Of a stretch of 64,000 bases of DNA, positions 9,920-19,209 are shown one piece after another. A model generated the notes under the pieces. That model ran no database searches, was not told the DNA's origin, and saw only the letters and a list, made by a program, of their open reading frames with translations. The DNA comes from Sphingobacterium phlebotomi. GTDB lineage: Bacteria; Bacteroidota; Bacteroidia; Sphingobacteriales; Sphingobacteriaceae. Position numbers and translations under genes: made by a program. Location: positions 558,001-622,000 of the forward strand of contig NZ_VTAV01000001.1 of NCBI RefSeq assembly GCF_008180195.1, read 5' to 3'. The first letter of the stretch is position 1. Each line of letters begins with the position of its first letter.

Positions 9920-10657
9920 ATGCTAATGAAAATTGAGAAGTATTCGACTCCTTTGGAGCTAGGGAAAGCAGCGGGAACATTAGGTGCTGAATGGATTAAA
10001 GAAGCCATTGCTAAAAAAGGTGAAGCTAATATCATTCTTGCCACTGGCCAGAGTCAGTTTGAGACGATTGAGACGCTGGTACAGGACGACAGTATTGATT
10101 GGTCCAAAGTGAGGATGTTCCATTTGGATGAATATATTGGTCTGCCGTTGGAGCATAAAGCTAGTTTTAGGAAGTACCTAACGGAAAGATTTATTGACAA
10201 GGTGAACGGATTGAAGGAAGCCGTGCTCATCAATGGTGAAAATGACCCGGAAGAGGAGCGCAAGCGCTTGGAAGAGAAAATCGGGCGACATCCCATTGAC
10301 GTGGCTTTTGTAGGAATAGGGGAGAACGGTCATCTGGCGTTCAACGATCCACCGGCAGATTTTGATGTAGAAGACGCGTACCTAATAGTCAATCTTGACT
10401 TGCAGTGTCGCCAGCAGCAATTGGGAGAGGGGTGGTTCAACAATGTGGAGGAAGTGCCATTGCAAGCGATTTCGATGTCGATCAAGCAGATCATGAAATC
10501 GGACCGTATTATCTGTGCTGCACCAGACAGGAGAAAAGCACGGGCGATAAAAGACTGTCTGACACTACCGGTAACCAATATGCACCCGGCAAGTATCCTG
10601 CAGGAGCATCCTGAATGTGTCTGTTTTCTAGATGAGGGATCTGCTTCATTATTGTAA
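9920..10657 (+). CDS. nagB: Glucosamine-6-phosphate deaminase/isomerase family protein
   Basis: 245 residues (243 from the alternative ATG at 9926), the NagB size. FHLDEYIGLPLEHKASFRKY matches the NagB Asp-Glu active-site segment, and GIGENGHLAFNDPPADF matches the GxGxxGHxxFNEP segment. Here the catalytic Glu position is Asp (FNDP), a feature of one COG0363 branch. NagB converts GlcN-6-P to fructose-6-P and ammonia in the cytoplasm. The neighbouring nagA and permease genes support amino-sugar use; a galactosamine-6-P substrate is possible given the GH109 neighbour. Confidence 0.82.
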   Translation: MLMKIEKYSTPLELGKAAGTLGAEWIKEAIAKKGEANIILATGQSQFETIETLVQDDSIDWSKVRMFHLDEYIGLPLEHKASFRKYLTERFIDKVNGLKEAVLINGENDPEEERKRLEEKIGRHPIDVAFVGIGENGHLAFNDPPADFDVEDAYLIVNLDLQCRQQQLGEGWFNNVEEVPLQAISMSIKQIMKSDRIICAAPDRRKARAIKDCLTLPVTNMHPASILQEHPECVCFLDEGSASLL

Positions 10658-10678
10658 TTTAGCGTACTGTATTTTATC

Positions 10679-11977
10679 ATGACGACATCAACATATGCAC
10701 TAGATAAAAAGGGAACGGTCATATCAATAGGGATTATTGGTATGATGTTCTTTGTTTTTGGATTTGTTTCGTGGGTTAATGCAATATTGATCCCTTATTT
10801 TAAGATAGCATGCGAATTGACCAACTTTCAGTCCTATCTAGTGGCTTTTGCCTTCTATATATCCTATCTGGTGATGTCCATGCCTTCTTCCTACTTGTTG
10901 AAACGTGTAGGCTATAAAAAAGGGATCGTCATCGGGTTCTGGATCATGGCGTTGGGCGCCTTATTGTTCGTTCCCGCGGCATATGGACGTACGTATATGA
11001 TTTTTTTAGCGGGACTTTTTACATTGGGAACAGGGCTGGCAGTCCTTCAGACGGTAGCCAATCTGTATATCACCTTAATCGGTGATAAAGAACGTGCCGC
11101 CCAACGGATAAGTATGATGGGAATATGCAACAAAGGAGCAGGGATTCTGGCTCCTTTGGCATTCTCCTGGGCAGTCCTGCGACCTACGGATAATGAACTG
11201 TTCAAACAGATACCCCTGATGGATGTAGTACAGCGCACCGCAGTACTGGATGAGCTGATACTCCGGGTGGTGGCGCCATATACCGTGGTAGCTATCGTAC
11301 TGTTCCTGATTGGCCTGTTGGTAAATTATTCGCCCCTCCCGGAAATAGAAAATCCGGATACGGATGATGGCGGGGAACAGAAGAAAGGTGTGTTGCAGTT
11401 TCCGCATCTGGTGTTGGGTGCGATAGCTATCTTTCTGCATGTCGGTACACAGGTTATTGCGATCGATACAGTAATTAATTATGCGGATTCCATGGGGTTA
11501 TCGTTGGTAGAGGCAAAAGCACTTCCCTCGTACACGTTAACGGCCACGATCATCGGGTATTTATTAGGGATCACCCTCATACCACGGTTTATCAGCCAAA
11601 AACGGATGTTTCAAATCTGTGCTTTGCTGGGGTTAAGCCTCTCCGTCTTGGTCTGCGTGGTCCACGGACAGGTAGCCTGGTTTAACATGCACCTGGATGT
11701 ATCCCTTTGGTTCCTCGTATTTATTGGCCTGCCAAATGCCTTGATATGGGCTGGTATATGGCCATTGGCCATTGCAGGCTTAGGGAAGTACGCTAAATCG
11801 GGATCGGCCCTTCTTATCATGGGGCTTTGCGGGAACGCGATATTACCGATGATCTACGGCGCGCTCGCAGATATACTTGATGTCAAGCAGGCCTATTGGG
11901 TATTGGTGCCGTGTTTTCTTTATATTGTGTATTATGCCTTTTGGGGGCATCGGGTTAAATCTTGGTCGGTTAAATAA
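10679..11977 (+). CDS. nagP: MFS sugar permease of the FucP/NagP type
   Basis: 432 residues with about 12 hydrophobic spans. The FucP-family N-terminus (MMFFVFGFVSWVNAILIPYF) and the middle segment LAVLQTVANLYITLIG are clear. In Bacteroidota and gamma-proteobacteria, permeases of this branch next to nagA/nagB carry N-acetylhexosamines as free sugars by proton symport. Because such transport leaves the sugar unphosphorylated, a kinase is needed before NagA; none is encoded in this operon. It starts 21 bp after nagB and ends 16 bp before nagA. Confidence 0.85.
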   Translation: MTTSTYALDKKGTVISIGIIGMMFFVFGFVSWVNAILIPYFKIACELTNFQSYLVAFAFYISYLVMSMPSSYLLKRVGYKKGIVIGFWIMALGALLFVPAAYGRTYMIFLAGLFTLGTGLAVLQTVANLYITLIGDKERAAQRISMMGICNKGAGILAPLAFSWAVLRPTDNELFKQIPLMDVVQRTAVLDELILRVVAPYTVVAIVLFLIGLLVNYSPLPEIENPDTDDGGEQKKGVLQFPHLVLGAIAIFLHVGTQVIAIDTVINYADSMGLSLVEAKALPSYTLTATIIGYLLGITLIPRFISQKRMFQICALLGLSLSVLVCVVHGQVAWFNMHLDVSLWFLVFIGLPNALIWAGIWPLAIAGLGKYAKSGSALLIMGLCGNAILPMIYGALADILDVKQAYWVLVPCFLYIVYYAFWGHRVKSWSVK

Positions 11978-11993
11978 TACAAAACAATAGAAA

Positions 11994-13178
11994 ATGTCTA
12001 AGATTAAAATTGTAAATGCGAAGATAATTACGCCTGATCGTATCATGGACAATGGTATACTGTTGGTTCAGGATGGCGTGATAAGCGGTATTCGAGAAGA
12101 AGACGAGGAGGGATGGAACGGAGAGGTGTTGGATGCAGAAGGAGCATACGTTTCGCCGGGCTTTATCGATATCCATGTACACGGTGGCGGTGGCGCTGAT
12201 TTTATGGACAATGATGTGGATGCATTTTTACATATCGCAGAGACGCATGCCCGGTTCGGCACGACGGGCATGCTGCCAACCACACTAACCAGTGATCAGG
12301 CATCGCTTCTGGAAACATTTAGGGTATATGAGAAAACGATTGGCATCCATCACGATGGTGCCCGTTTCTATGGATTACATCTGGAAGGACCTTATTTTGC
12401 CATGAACCAACGGGGAGCACAAGATCCTCGGTTTATCCGAAACCCCGATCCGGCGGAATATGAACCTATCCTGAAGCAATATAAACACCTTATCGCGCGG
12501 TGGAGTGCGGCACCTGAGCTACCGGGAGCACTTGACTTTGGTCGACGGGTACAGGAAGAGGGTATATTGGTTGCTTTGGCCCATACGGACGCGGTATACG
12601 AGGATATTCTTCAAGGTCTGGACTGCGGATACCGCCTCGCGACCCATCTCTATTCGGGGATGTCGGGAATGACCCGAAAAAATGCCCATCGTTATGCCGG
12701 CGCTATAGAGTCCTGTTTATTGCTGGATGAAATTGATGTGGAGATCATTGCCGATGGCGTACACCTTCCTGAACCGTTTTTGAAATTGATATGCAAAATC
12801 AAACACAAAGATAAAATCATACTGATTACGGATGCCATGCGTGCTGCGGGTACGGCTGATACGGTCAGTGTATTAGGAGGTAAGACACACGGACTGGATG
12901 TTATTGTAGAAGGAGGTGTTGCTAAGTTGCCAGACCGTACTTCCTTTGCTGGTAGCGTGGCGACAGCCGACAGATTGATACGCGTCATGGTTTATGAAGC
13001 AGGTGTAGCATTAACTGATGCTGTTCAGATGATGACTTCAAATCCGGCGAGGATAATTGGAGTAGACCACCATGTTGGCTCTATTGAGCTGGGAAAAGAT
13101 GCTGACCTCGTTATTTTTGACGACAACATTCATATCAAAAAGACGATGATAAAAGGACGCGTGGTCTATGAATCTTGA
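11994..13178 (+). CDS. nagA: N-acetylglucosamine-6-phosphate deacetylase
   Basis: 394 residues of the amidohydrolase superfamily. Metal and catalytic residues are visible: HVHGGGG (His61, His63), LEGP (Glu131), AHTDA (His197), ATHLYSGM (His218) and ITDAM (Asp280, the general base). The reaction is hydrolysis of GlcNAc-6-P to GlcN-6-P and acetate, supplying the NagB-like enzyme upstream. The 3' end overlaps the convergent lacI-type gene by 13 bp. An N-acetylgalactosamine-6-P role (AgaA-like) cannot be excluded. Confidence 0.93.
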   Translation: MSKIKIVNAKIITPDRIMDNGILLVQDGVISGIREEDEEGWNGEVLDAEGAYVSPGFIDIHVHGGGGADFMDNDVDAFLHIAETHARFGTTGMLPTTLTSDQASLLETFRVYEKTIGIHHDGARFYGLHLEGPYFAMNQRGAQDPRFIRNPDPAEYEPILKQYKHLIARWSAAPELPGALDFGRRVQEEGILVALAHTDAVYEDILQGLDCGYRLATHLYSGMSGMTRKNAHRYAGAIESCLLLDEIDVEIIADGVHLPEPFLKLICKIKHKDKIILITDAMRAAGTADTVSVLGGKTHGLDVIVEGGVAKLPDRTSFAGSVATADRLIRVMVYEAGVALTDAVQMMTSNPARIIGVDHHVGSIELGKDADLVIFDDNIHIKKTMIKGRVVYES

Positions 13179-14188
13179 GATAGCTTAACGGATTGCCGGA
13201 TAACGAGCTTTCCGGGTAGCAATATATCGTGAGGCTCGTGATTTTTATTCTTAATATGTTTAATCAGAAGGCTACAGCTTTGCTTGCCAATTTCAAATGC
13301 CGGTTCTTCCACAGTGGTTAAGTTAGGTTCTATCACCGTAGCAATAGGATCATTGGTGAAACCTATAACACCAAATTCTAGTCCGACTTGAACATGGTTT
13401 GCTTTTAGTGCCTGAATGGAGCCAACGGCTTTCCGATCATTGACGGCAAAAATGGCATCTGGTTTTTCTGGTAAAGATAGCAATGTTACCGTATCTGTAT
13501 ATCCGTTTGCTTGGGAAAAACCAGAAAAAATAATGTAATCATCATTTCTCGGCAAATTTGCATTTTCTAGTGCTGCTAAATACCCATTCATCCGCTCTTG
13601 TGTGAAATTTAATTCTTTAGGCCCTGCGATATGGGCAATTTTCTTATATCCGTTATCAATAAGATGGCTCGTGGCCATAAAAGCACCATCAAAGTCGCTC
13701 TGCATAATCTTTGAAACATGGATATGATGGGGTACCCGGTCAAAAAAGACCATAGGAACACCCTCTTCCATGAGTTGTTCGAAGTGATCCTGCGTGTCTG
13801 AATTGGAGGAAATAGAGATCAATAATCCGTCTAGGCTTGTCGTCGCAATATTCCTTAATAATGTTTTTTCCCGGTCAAGATCATCATTAGTAACAAAGAG
13901 TATGATATTATATCCTTGTTTATAGGCTTCTTCCTGTATTCCCGAGATAACCGTAGAAAAATAATAGTTAGTAATAAAAGGAATGACGACACCGATATTC
14001 TTCGTGCTGCCGGATGCCAATGCGGCGGCATTTTTATTAGGTTTGAAATTTAGTTTCTCCGTTAATTCTAAAACTTTCTTTCGGGTCTCCGGATTAACAT
14101 CATAGGCATCTCGTAAGGCTCTAGATACCGTGGAAACGGAAATATTCAACATTTTTGCAATATCTTTGATTCCGTATTGTTGCTTCAT
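13166..14188 (-). CDS. LacI-family transcriptional regulator
   Basis: 340 residues. The N-terminal helix-turn-helix and hinge (IKDIAKMLNISVSTVSRALR, then NPETRKKVLELTEKLNFKPN) are typical, and a periplasmic-binding-like sensor domain starts at NIGVVIPF. It is convergent with, and overlaps, the amino-sugar operon, which makes that operon the likely target with a sugar or sugar phosphate as effector; this is inference from position. No operator could be assigned with confidence. Confidence 0.92.
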   Translation of the reverse strand: MKQQYGIKDIAKMLNISVSTVSRALRDAYDVNPETRKKVLELTEKLNFKPNKNAAALASGSTKNIGVVIPFITNYYFSTVISGIQEEAYKQGYNIILFVTNDDLDREKTLLRNIATTSLDGLLISISSNSDTQDHFEQLMEEGVPMVFFDRVPHHIHVSKIMQSDFDGAFMATSHLIDNGYKKIAHIAGPKELNFTQERMNGYLAALENANLPRNDDYIIFSGFSQANGYTDTVTLLSLPEKPDAIFAVNDRKAVGSIQALKANHVQVGLEFGVIGFTNDPIATVIEPNLTTVEEPAFEIGKQSCSLLIKHIKNKNHEPHDILLPGKLVIRQSVKLSQDS

Positions 14189-14259
14189 ACGCTAAGTTAA
14201 TCAAAAACAGCTTACTCTTTCAGAAAAATATTCTATTTTTAAAAACGAAATAGGATAGT

Positions 14260-16332
14260 ATGAACATATTCGAAAAATTGCCTCCTTTCACACGGAAGCA
14301 AAAGAAAATCGCCCTCCTAACGGGTGGGGTTTTTGTTTTGGTGTTGACTATTGGTCTTATCATTGCGCTTTCTGTTCGTACGCGAATGCTGGATGAGGCT
14401 ATGACGAAAGTGGAAAACACGTTGTATGAGCGATATCATATCGATTTTAACGTGCGTGCGTATTCTTTTACAGGTTTAGCCACGGTAACTTTCGAGGATA
14501 TTGAAGTCATACCGCAAGAGCGGGACACGCTGGCAAAAATTGAACGAATGGCGGTGTCGGTTCGTTTACTTTCCTTGCTATTCGGAGATGTGAAAATTGG
14601 GAATTTGGCGTTACAAAATGCAGATGTCACCCTTTTAAAGCGTGATTCTATCAGTAATTATGATTTTCTATTTAGAAAACAAACGAAAGATACGACGGTT
14701 AGCGTAGAAAAGGATGTAGAAACTAATTACGCTGCCTTGATTGATGGTGTACTAAAACAGGTTTTCTTTAAGATTCCCCGCAACATGGAATTAGAAAATT
14801 TTCAGCTTTCTTACCAAGATGATAGTGTTCATCAACGGATTCGATTGCCTGAAGCTGTGATGGATGGTGGCGATTTCGAGACAAGCCTTTTTCTAAATGA
14901 TCACGATGCGCAATGGAACTTGAGTGGACGAGTAAATCCCGATAAACAGCAATTGCGCGTAGAGGTGTCATCCGAGGAGGAAAATGTGGAACTCCCTTTT
15001 CTACGTCGAAAATTTGGTCTGCGGGTGAGTTTTGATAAGATCATGTTTGACTTGGCACAAGTGAAACGCATCACGGCAGATTCTTTAACACTTGGTGGTA
15101 AATGGTCTTTCGACAATCTGCAGGTGAATCATCGTCGTTTGTCGGAAGATGAGGTTGTTATTCCTGAAGCTATTGGAGAAGGACAGCTTAATATCGGCAA
15201 AGCCGCTATTGAAATTGATCCAGCGAGTAAAATCCGAGTGAAGGAATTTGAATTTCAACCTTATATTAAGTTTATTCCGAAGCCGGATAAAGTAGTTAGT
15301 TTATCTGTTCATACGGGCAAGTTTGAAGCACAAAAATTATTTGATGCTATTCCGCAGGGATTGTTTGAAACACTGGATGGTATTCAGGTTGAAGGAAAGA
15401 TCGCCTATGATCTCGATTTTTTGATCAATTTTGCGGAGCCGGATAGTCTCGCCTTTCATTCTAAAATCGATGACAAGGAGCTGAAAATAATCCAATGGGG
15501 AAATGCAGCTGTCAATCAACTAAATGAACCATTTACGTACAGGGCTTATGAGGATACCGTATTGATGCGGGAGATTGTGGTGGGGACACAAAATCCAACA
15601 TTCACACCGTTAAATGAAGTGGCATCTATCTTGAAGAAAACGGTCTTGAATACCGAAGATCCATATTTTTATCAACATAACGGGTTTGAAGAGGAAGCTT
15701 TTAAATTGTCTATCGCTACGAATGTGAAGGAACGTGCATTCAAACGTGGAGCGAGTACAATCTCCATGCAATTGGTGAAAAATGTATTCTTGAACCGTAA
15801 CAAAACGATGATGCGTAAATTTGAAGAGATCTTGTTGGTATGGTTGATGGAGAGCTCCGGGCAGGTGAACAAAGACCGTATGTTTGAGGTGTATCTAAAT
15901 GTGATTGAGTGGGGCAAAAATGTATACGGTATCCAGGAAGCATCTTCCTATTATTTTGGCAAAACACCTGCTCAGCTGAGTATTGGGGAGAGTTTGTTTC
16001 TTTCCAGTATTATTCCACGACCAAAGACAGGTCTTTCGTCTTTTGACTATACAGGGCATCTAAAACCTTGGGTACAGCGGCATTTTAACACGTATGGTTA
16101 TATTATGAATAAACTGGGGCAGCTGCAAGATGAACAGGTGCCGGAAGCGTACGGGTTTTATGGTGTTGTTCTGGAGCCTGGGCTACGACCGCCAAGGCCG
16201 AAAGGATTGATCGATACCACGTTCAGGGAAATCGATCCGGAGCAAGAAGCCATTATGCAGGAGATGGAACGGGACGAAGCGAGACGTAGAAGCCTGTTGG
16301 AAAAGCTGTTTGGTAAAGAAGCGGAAGAGTAA
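14260..16332 (+). CDS. Membrane GT51 peptidoglycan transglycosylase with AsmA-like N-terminal region, no transpeptidase domain
   Basis: 690 residues. One transmembrane span (~16–38) is followed by a β-rich region (~45–440) that resembles AsmA-like repeats, then a GT51 domain. The GT51 motifs are present: the catalytic Glu466 in TEDPYFYQHNGF, GASTISMQLVKN, a second Glu in MRKFEEILL, and YLNVIEWGKNVYGI. GT51 enzymes polymerise lipid II into glycan strands at the outer face of the inner membrane. No penicillin-binding transpeptidase domain follows; the C-terminus is a short charged tail. It ends one base before addB on the opposite strand. Confidence 0.85.
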   Translation: MNIFEKLPPFTRKQKKIALLTGGVFVLVLTIGLIIALSVRTRMLDEAMTKVENTLYERYHIDFNVRAYSFTGLATVTFEDIEVIPQERDTLAKIERMAVSVRLLSLLFGDVKIGNLALQNADVTLLKRDSISNYDFLFRKQTKDTTVSVEKDVETNYAALIDGVLKQVFFKIPRNMELENFQLSYQDDSVHQRIRLPEAVMDGGDFETSLFLNDHDAQWNLSGRVNPDKQQLRVEVSSEEENVELPFLRRKFGLRVSFDKIMFDLAQVKRITADSLTLGGKWSFDNLQVNHRRLSEDEVVIPEAIGEGQLNIGKAAIEIDPASKIRVKEFEFQPYIKFIPKPDKVVSLSVHTGKFEAQKLFDAIPQGLFETLDGIQVEGKIAYDLDFLINFAEPDSLAFHSKIDDKELKIIQWGNAAVNQLNEPFTYRAYEDTVLMREIVVGTQNPTFTPLNEVASILKKTVLNTEDPYFYQHNGFEEEAFKLSIATNVKERAFKRGASTISMQLVKNVFLNRNKTMMRKFEEILLVWLMESSGQVNKDRMFEVYLNVIEWGKNVYGIQEASSYYFGKTPAQLSIGESLFLSSIIPRPKTGLSSFDYTGHLKPWVQRHFNTYGYIMNKLGQLQDEQVPEAYGFYGVVLEPGLRPPRPKGLIDTTFREIDPEQEAIMQEMERDEARRRSLLEKLFGKEAEE

Positions 16333-19209
16333 TCACTCCTCCACATCTTCCGTTGCATTCCGATAAAATAAGGTATAGGGATCGGACGGGTACACCTTAC
16401 TTTCCGGAGTATGTTTAAAAGGGATATCCGGATTAAAAATCTCTTCTAATGTAGCCCGGAGAAACGCTATAAAGTCCTCTTTTATGCTGTGTAATCTTTC
16501 CTCTTCCAATGTTTCGGTCCGTACTCGGAATAAAGTGCCGTCTTCGCGCATGCGGCGTGCAACGTATAAATGAGGTTCCAATTGTTTTCGACCTGTTACT
16601 TGTTCAAATACATACGCATAAAATAATGTTTGCACCAGCGCTTTGTTTTCCGTGTTGGCAGCAAATACTTTTTCGATCGTTTTAAATTCGACGCTGTCGC
16701 CGCCTGTTTTATAGTCGACAATACGTGTTTTTACTTGACCGTCATGGGTGAGTACTTCGTCCACACGGTCAATGATACCAAATAAGCGGATAGTTTCTTC
16801 TTTTCCATGGATTAGAATCGGAAAGTCTACTGTATAGTCTTCGGTGTTCTCCAATTCGATGATGCGGAAGGCTTTATAATGCTCCATGTCGTATTGCAGA
16901 TATACGCAGATATATGCTGAAGCAATTTTGTGCATAATACGTTGCATACTGTTTAATGCATCGACAGCGGTTATTTCCGAGTGATATTGCATGCCGATTT
17001 CCCGAACGACCAGCCCCTCAACGTCCTGCAGTTTTGCTTCCAATGCCTTCGTCGGCGTGAAATCAGCCAGCCCTTTGTATGGCTTTAAGATCGTTTCCAT
17101 CACATTGTGGATAACCGTACCCAGTCTGTTCATTTCAAACTCATGCGAAATAGTAGGCGGTTCTTTTATTTCGGCAACATACTTCAAAAAAAACTGTAAT
17201 GGCGATTGCAGATAGGTGGTTAACCCTGTCGCGGCCAGTTTTTTCTTTTCTATAATAAACATATTCCATAGTCGATCCCATATAGCCCCTTCTTTCGGGA
17301 TGATCAATTCTTCTCTATTTTCCTGGAGGCGTATGGACTGTTGTTGCGTGTGGACAATGAAATTAAAATTACTCTCGAACTGCAATTGTTTAATAAAACG
17401 GCTTTCCTCCCCGGTGCTGCTCTCGTCAACTAAGCTGTTGTAAAACACGTGAAGCCCGTTACTATACTGAAAATGACGATAAAACAAATAGGCGGAGAGG
17501 GCATCCTGGTTTTCCAAAACGGGGAGGTCATATGCCTGACGTAAACTGTTTGGTAAGAAAGTAGGGGAATCCGATGTTTTGGGTAAAACACCCTCATTTG
17601 CGCCAAGTATATACACCTGGTCGAAATTCAGACAACGACTTTCCAGCAAGCCCATAATTTGTAGGCCGTTTAAAGGATCTCCCTCTATAGCGGAATTGAT
17701 AGGGGCTATGGCCTTTCGGATTAATCCGATTTGGAACGCAATGGAAGTCGGAGCGATGTTTTCTATTCCCTGTTTTAGCTGATTTAGGACTTTTTTTGTC
17801 TCGATAATCAAGTTACTATCAATTTGACGGATACGATCGCGTGCCGCTATAGAGACAAGCAAGTCATCTAATAAGTGTATAAGTGTCGGTATAAACGCAG
17901 ATGGGCTAGACAATGGCTTGAAAAATCGAGGAAATACGCTGCTGTCAATGGTGATTATATGGATGCCAACTTCTAACAACTGCTTTTCCGTTATTTCATT
18001 TAGCAAGATTTCCCTTTCGGAAGAGGAAACGTTTGTTAATGGGTGGTTAACAAAGGTCTCTATATATTGAAAGGGGACTTTGAGTCTATGGTGATGGGAA
18101 ATTTCTTCCTGTACATCCATCCAAAGATTCAAAAGCCCAAATATCGGCGATTGTGTAAGCGGATAACCCGTTGTGATATTCGGCTTTACATCCGGTAGGC
18201 TTTGTAGTAATGGGACGAGCAGGCTTTCGTCGGCGAGCAAGATGGCTGTACTTTGCCCCGATGATGTGGAAGCTTGTAATACATCGTGTAAAATCTTGGT
18301 TTGGCTATTCTTACCGGTACAAGCATAAAGCTGAACTGTTGTCGTTCTATTCCCTAATATAGGCGAACTTTCGCCAAGTGCGTTTGCCAGTCCATAACGC
18401 TTCATATTACGTCGGATAAATAGGCCGGCTTCTTGTTGCGTGTCGTCTATGTAATAAGCATCGGTATCGAAATAGAACAATACACGTTGTTCTTCTTGCC
18501 ACTTTTGAAATAAATATACCTCTGCTTTGCTGAGGGCATTGAAACCTACAAACAATACCTTTTTATAACGTTGTATAAAATGGGGGCGGGCAACATCGCC
18601 CTCGACCAGATTACGGTACAGCGTAGGATAATTTAATTGCTTTTCTTGGGCTAATTTTCGCTTGAAAGCTTTATATAGTTTAGGAAGTCGTTTCCATAGT
18701 CTGAGAAAGCGTTGTTGTAGGCCGTTGTGACCAGCCATACTAAAAGATTGCCAGAACTGACGGATGAAATGCTGTTGCTCAGCTGTGAAATGCTGAAAGG
18801 TTAGGTCAATTTTAGTCGTATCGTAGAGCTCCATGTATATGTGGTCGATATCCACGAGCTCGTAATCCAATTGCCCAAAATCGCTTAAGATAATTTCAGC
18901 TATCGGATAAAATTCTTCCAGTGTTTCCGGTTCGGAACCTTCTGCTATCAACAATTCGTTATGCAGTTGGAAAAGGTAGAAAAATTGGGTGAGTTGTGAC
19001 GCTTCCGTTGCATCGGTAGCTTGTTTAAGAAATTCCTGTATGGTAAAAAATTGTGGAGACCATATCGCTTTACCATATACGTCTGCCAAGTGTTTTTTTA
19101 AATAGGTAATCGGACGCTTATTGTTGAATATGATGGCGATATCCGCCAATTCATTTCCAAAACGATGGTGAATATCTTCTGCAACAGTATGTAAGAAAGG
19201 TTTGTTCAT
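16333..19209 (-). CDS. addB: AddB-like inactive-helicase/PD-(D/E)XK exonuclease subunit
   Basis: 958 residues. The C-terminal ~160 residues hold a RecB-type nuclease site: GIIDRVD (Asp813, Asp816) and VDYKTGG (Asp832, Lys834). The centre contains the motif LLESRCLNFDQVYILGANEG, typical of AddB-like inactive helicase domains. A clear Walker A is absent, so the helicase part is likely structural. Its ATG overlaps the stop of the upstream addA gene (ATGA), so the two are translationally coupled and form one double-strand-break repair helicase–nuclease. Bacteroidota versions are divergent from Bacillus AddB; the family call rests on motifs and pairing. Confidence 0.85.
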   Translation of the reverse strand: MNKPFLHTVAEDIHHRFGNELADIAIIFNNKRPITYLKKHLADVYGKAIWSPQFFTIQEFLKQATDATEASQLTQFFYLFQLHNELLIAEGSEPETLEEFYPIAEIILSDFGQLDYELVDIDHIYMELYDTTKIDLTFQHFTAEQQHFIRQFWQSFSMAGHNGLQQRFLRLWKRLPKLYKAFKRKLAQEKQLNYPTLYRNLVEGDVARPHFIQRYKKVLFVGFNALSKAEVYLFQKWQEEQRVLFYFDTDAYYIDDTQQEAGLFIRRNMKRYGLANALGESSPILGNRTTTVQLYACTGKNSQTKILHDVLQASTSSGQSTAILLADESLLVPLLQSLPDVKPNITTGYPLTQSPIFGLLNLWMDVQEEISHHHRLKVPFQYIETFVNHPLTNVSSSEREILLNEITEKQLLEVGIHIITIDSSVFPRFFKPLSSPSAFIPTLIHLLDDLLVSIAARDRIRQIDSNLIIETKKVLNQLKQGIENIAPTSIAFQIGLIRKAIAPINSAIEGDPLNGLQIMGLLESRCLNFDQVYILGANEGVLPKTSDSPTFLPNSLRQAYDLPVLENQDALSAYLFYRHFQYSNGLHVFYNSLVDESSTGEESRFIKQLQFESNFNFIVHTQQQSIRLQENREELIIPKEGAIWDRLWNMFIIEKKKLAATGLTTYLQSPLQFFLKYVAEIKEPPTISHEFEMNRLGTVIHNVMETILKPYKGLADFTPTKALEAKLQDVEGLVVREIGMQYHSEITAVDALNSMQRIMHKIASAYICVYLQYDMEHYKAFRIIELENTEDYTVDFPILIHGKEETIRLFGIIDRVDEVLTHDGQVKTRIVDYKTGGDSVEFKTIEKVFAANTENKALVQTLFYAYVFEQVTGRKQLEPHLYVARRMREDGTLFRVRTETLEEERLHSIKEDFIAFLRATLEEIFNPDIPFKHTPESKVYPSDPYTLFYRNATEDVEE

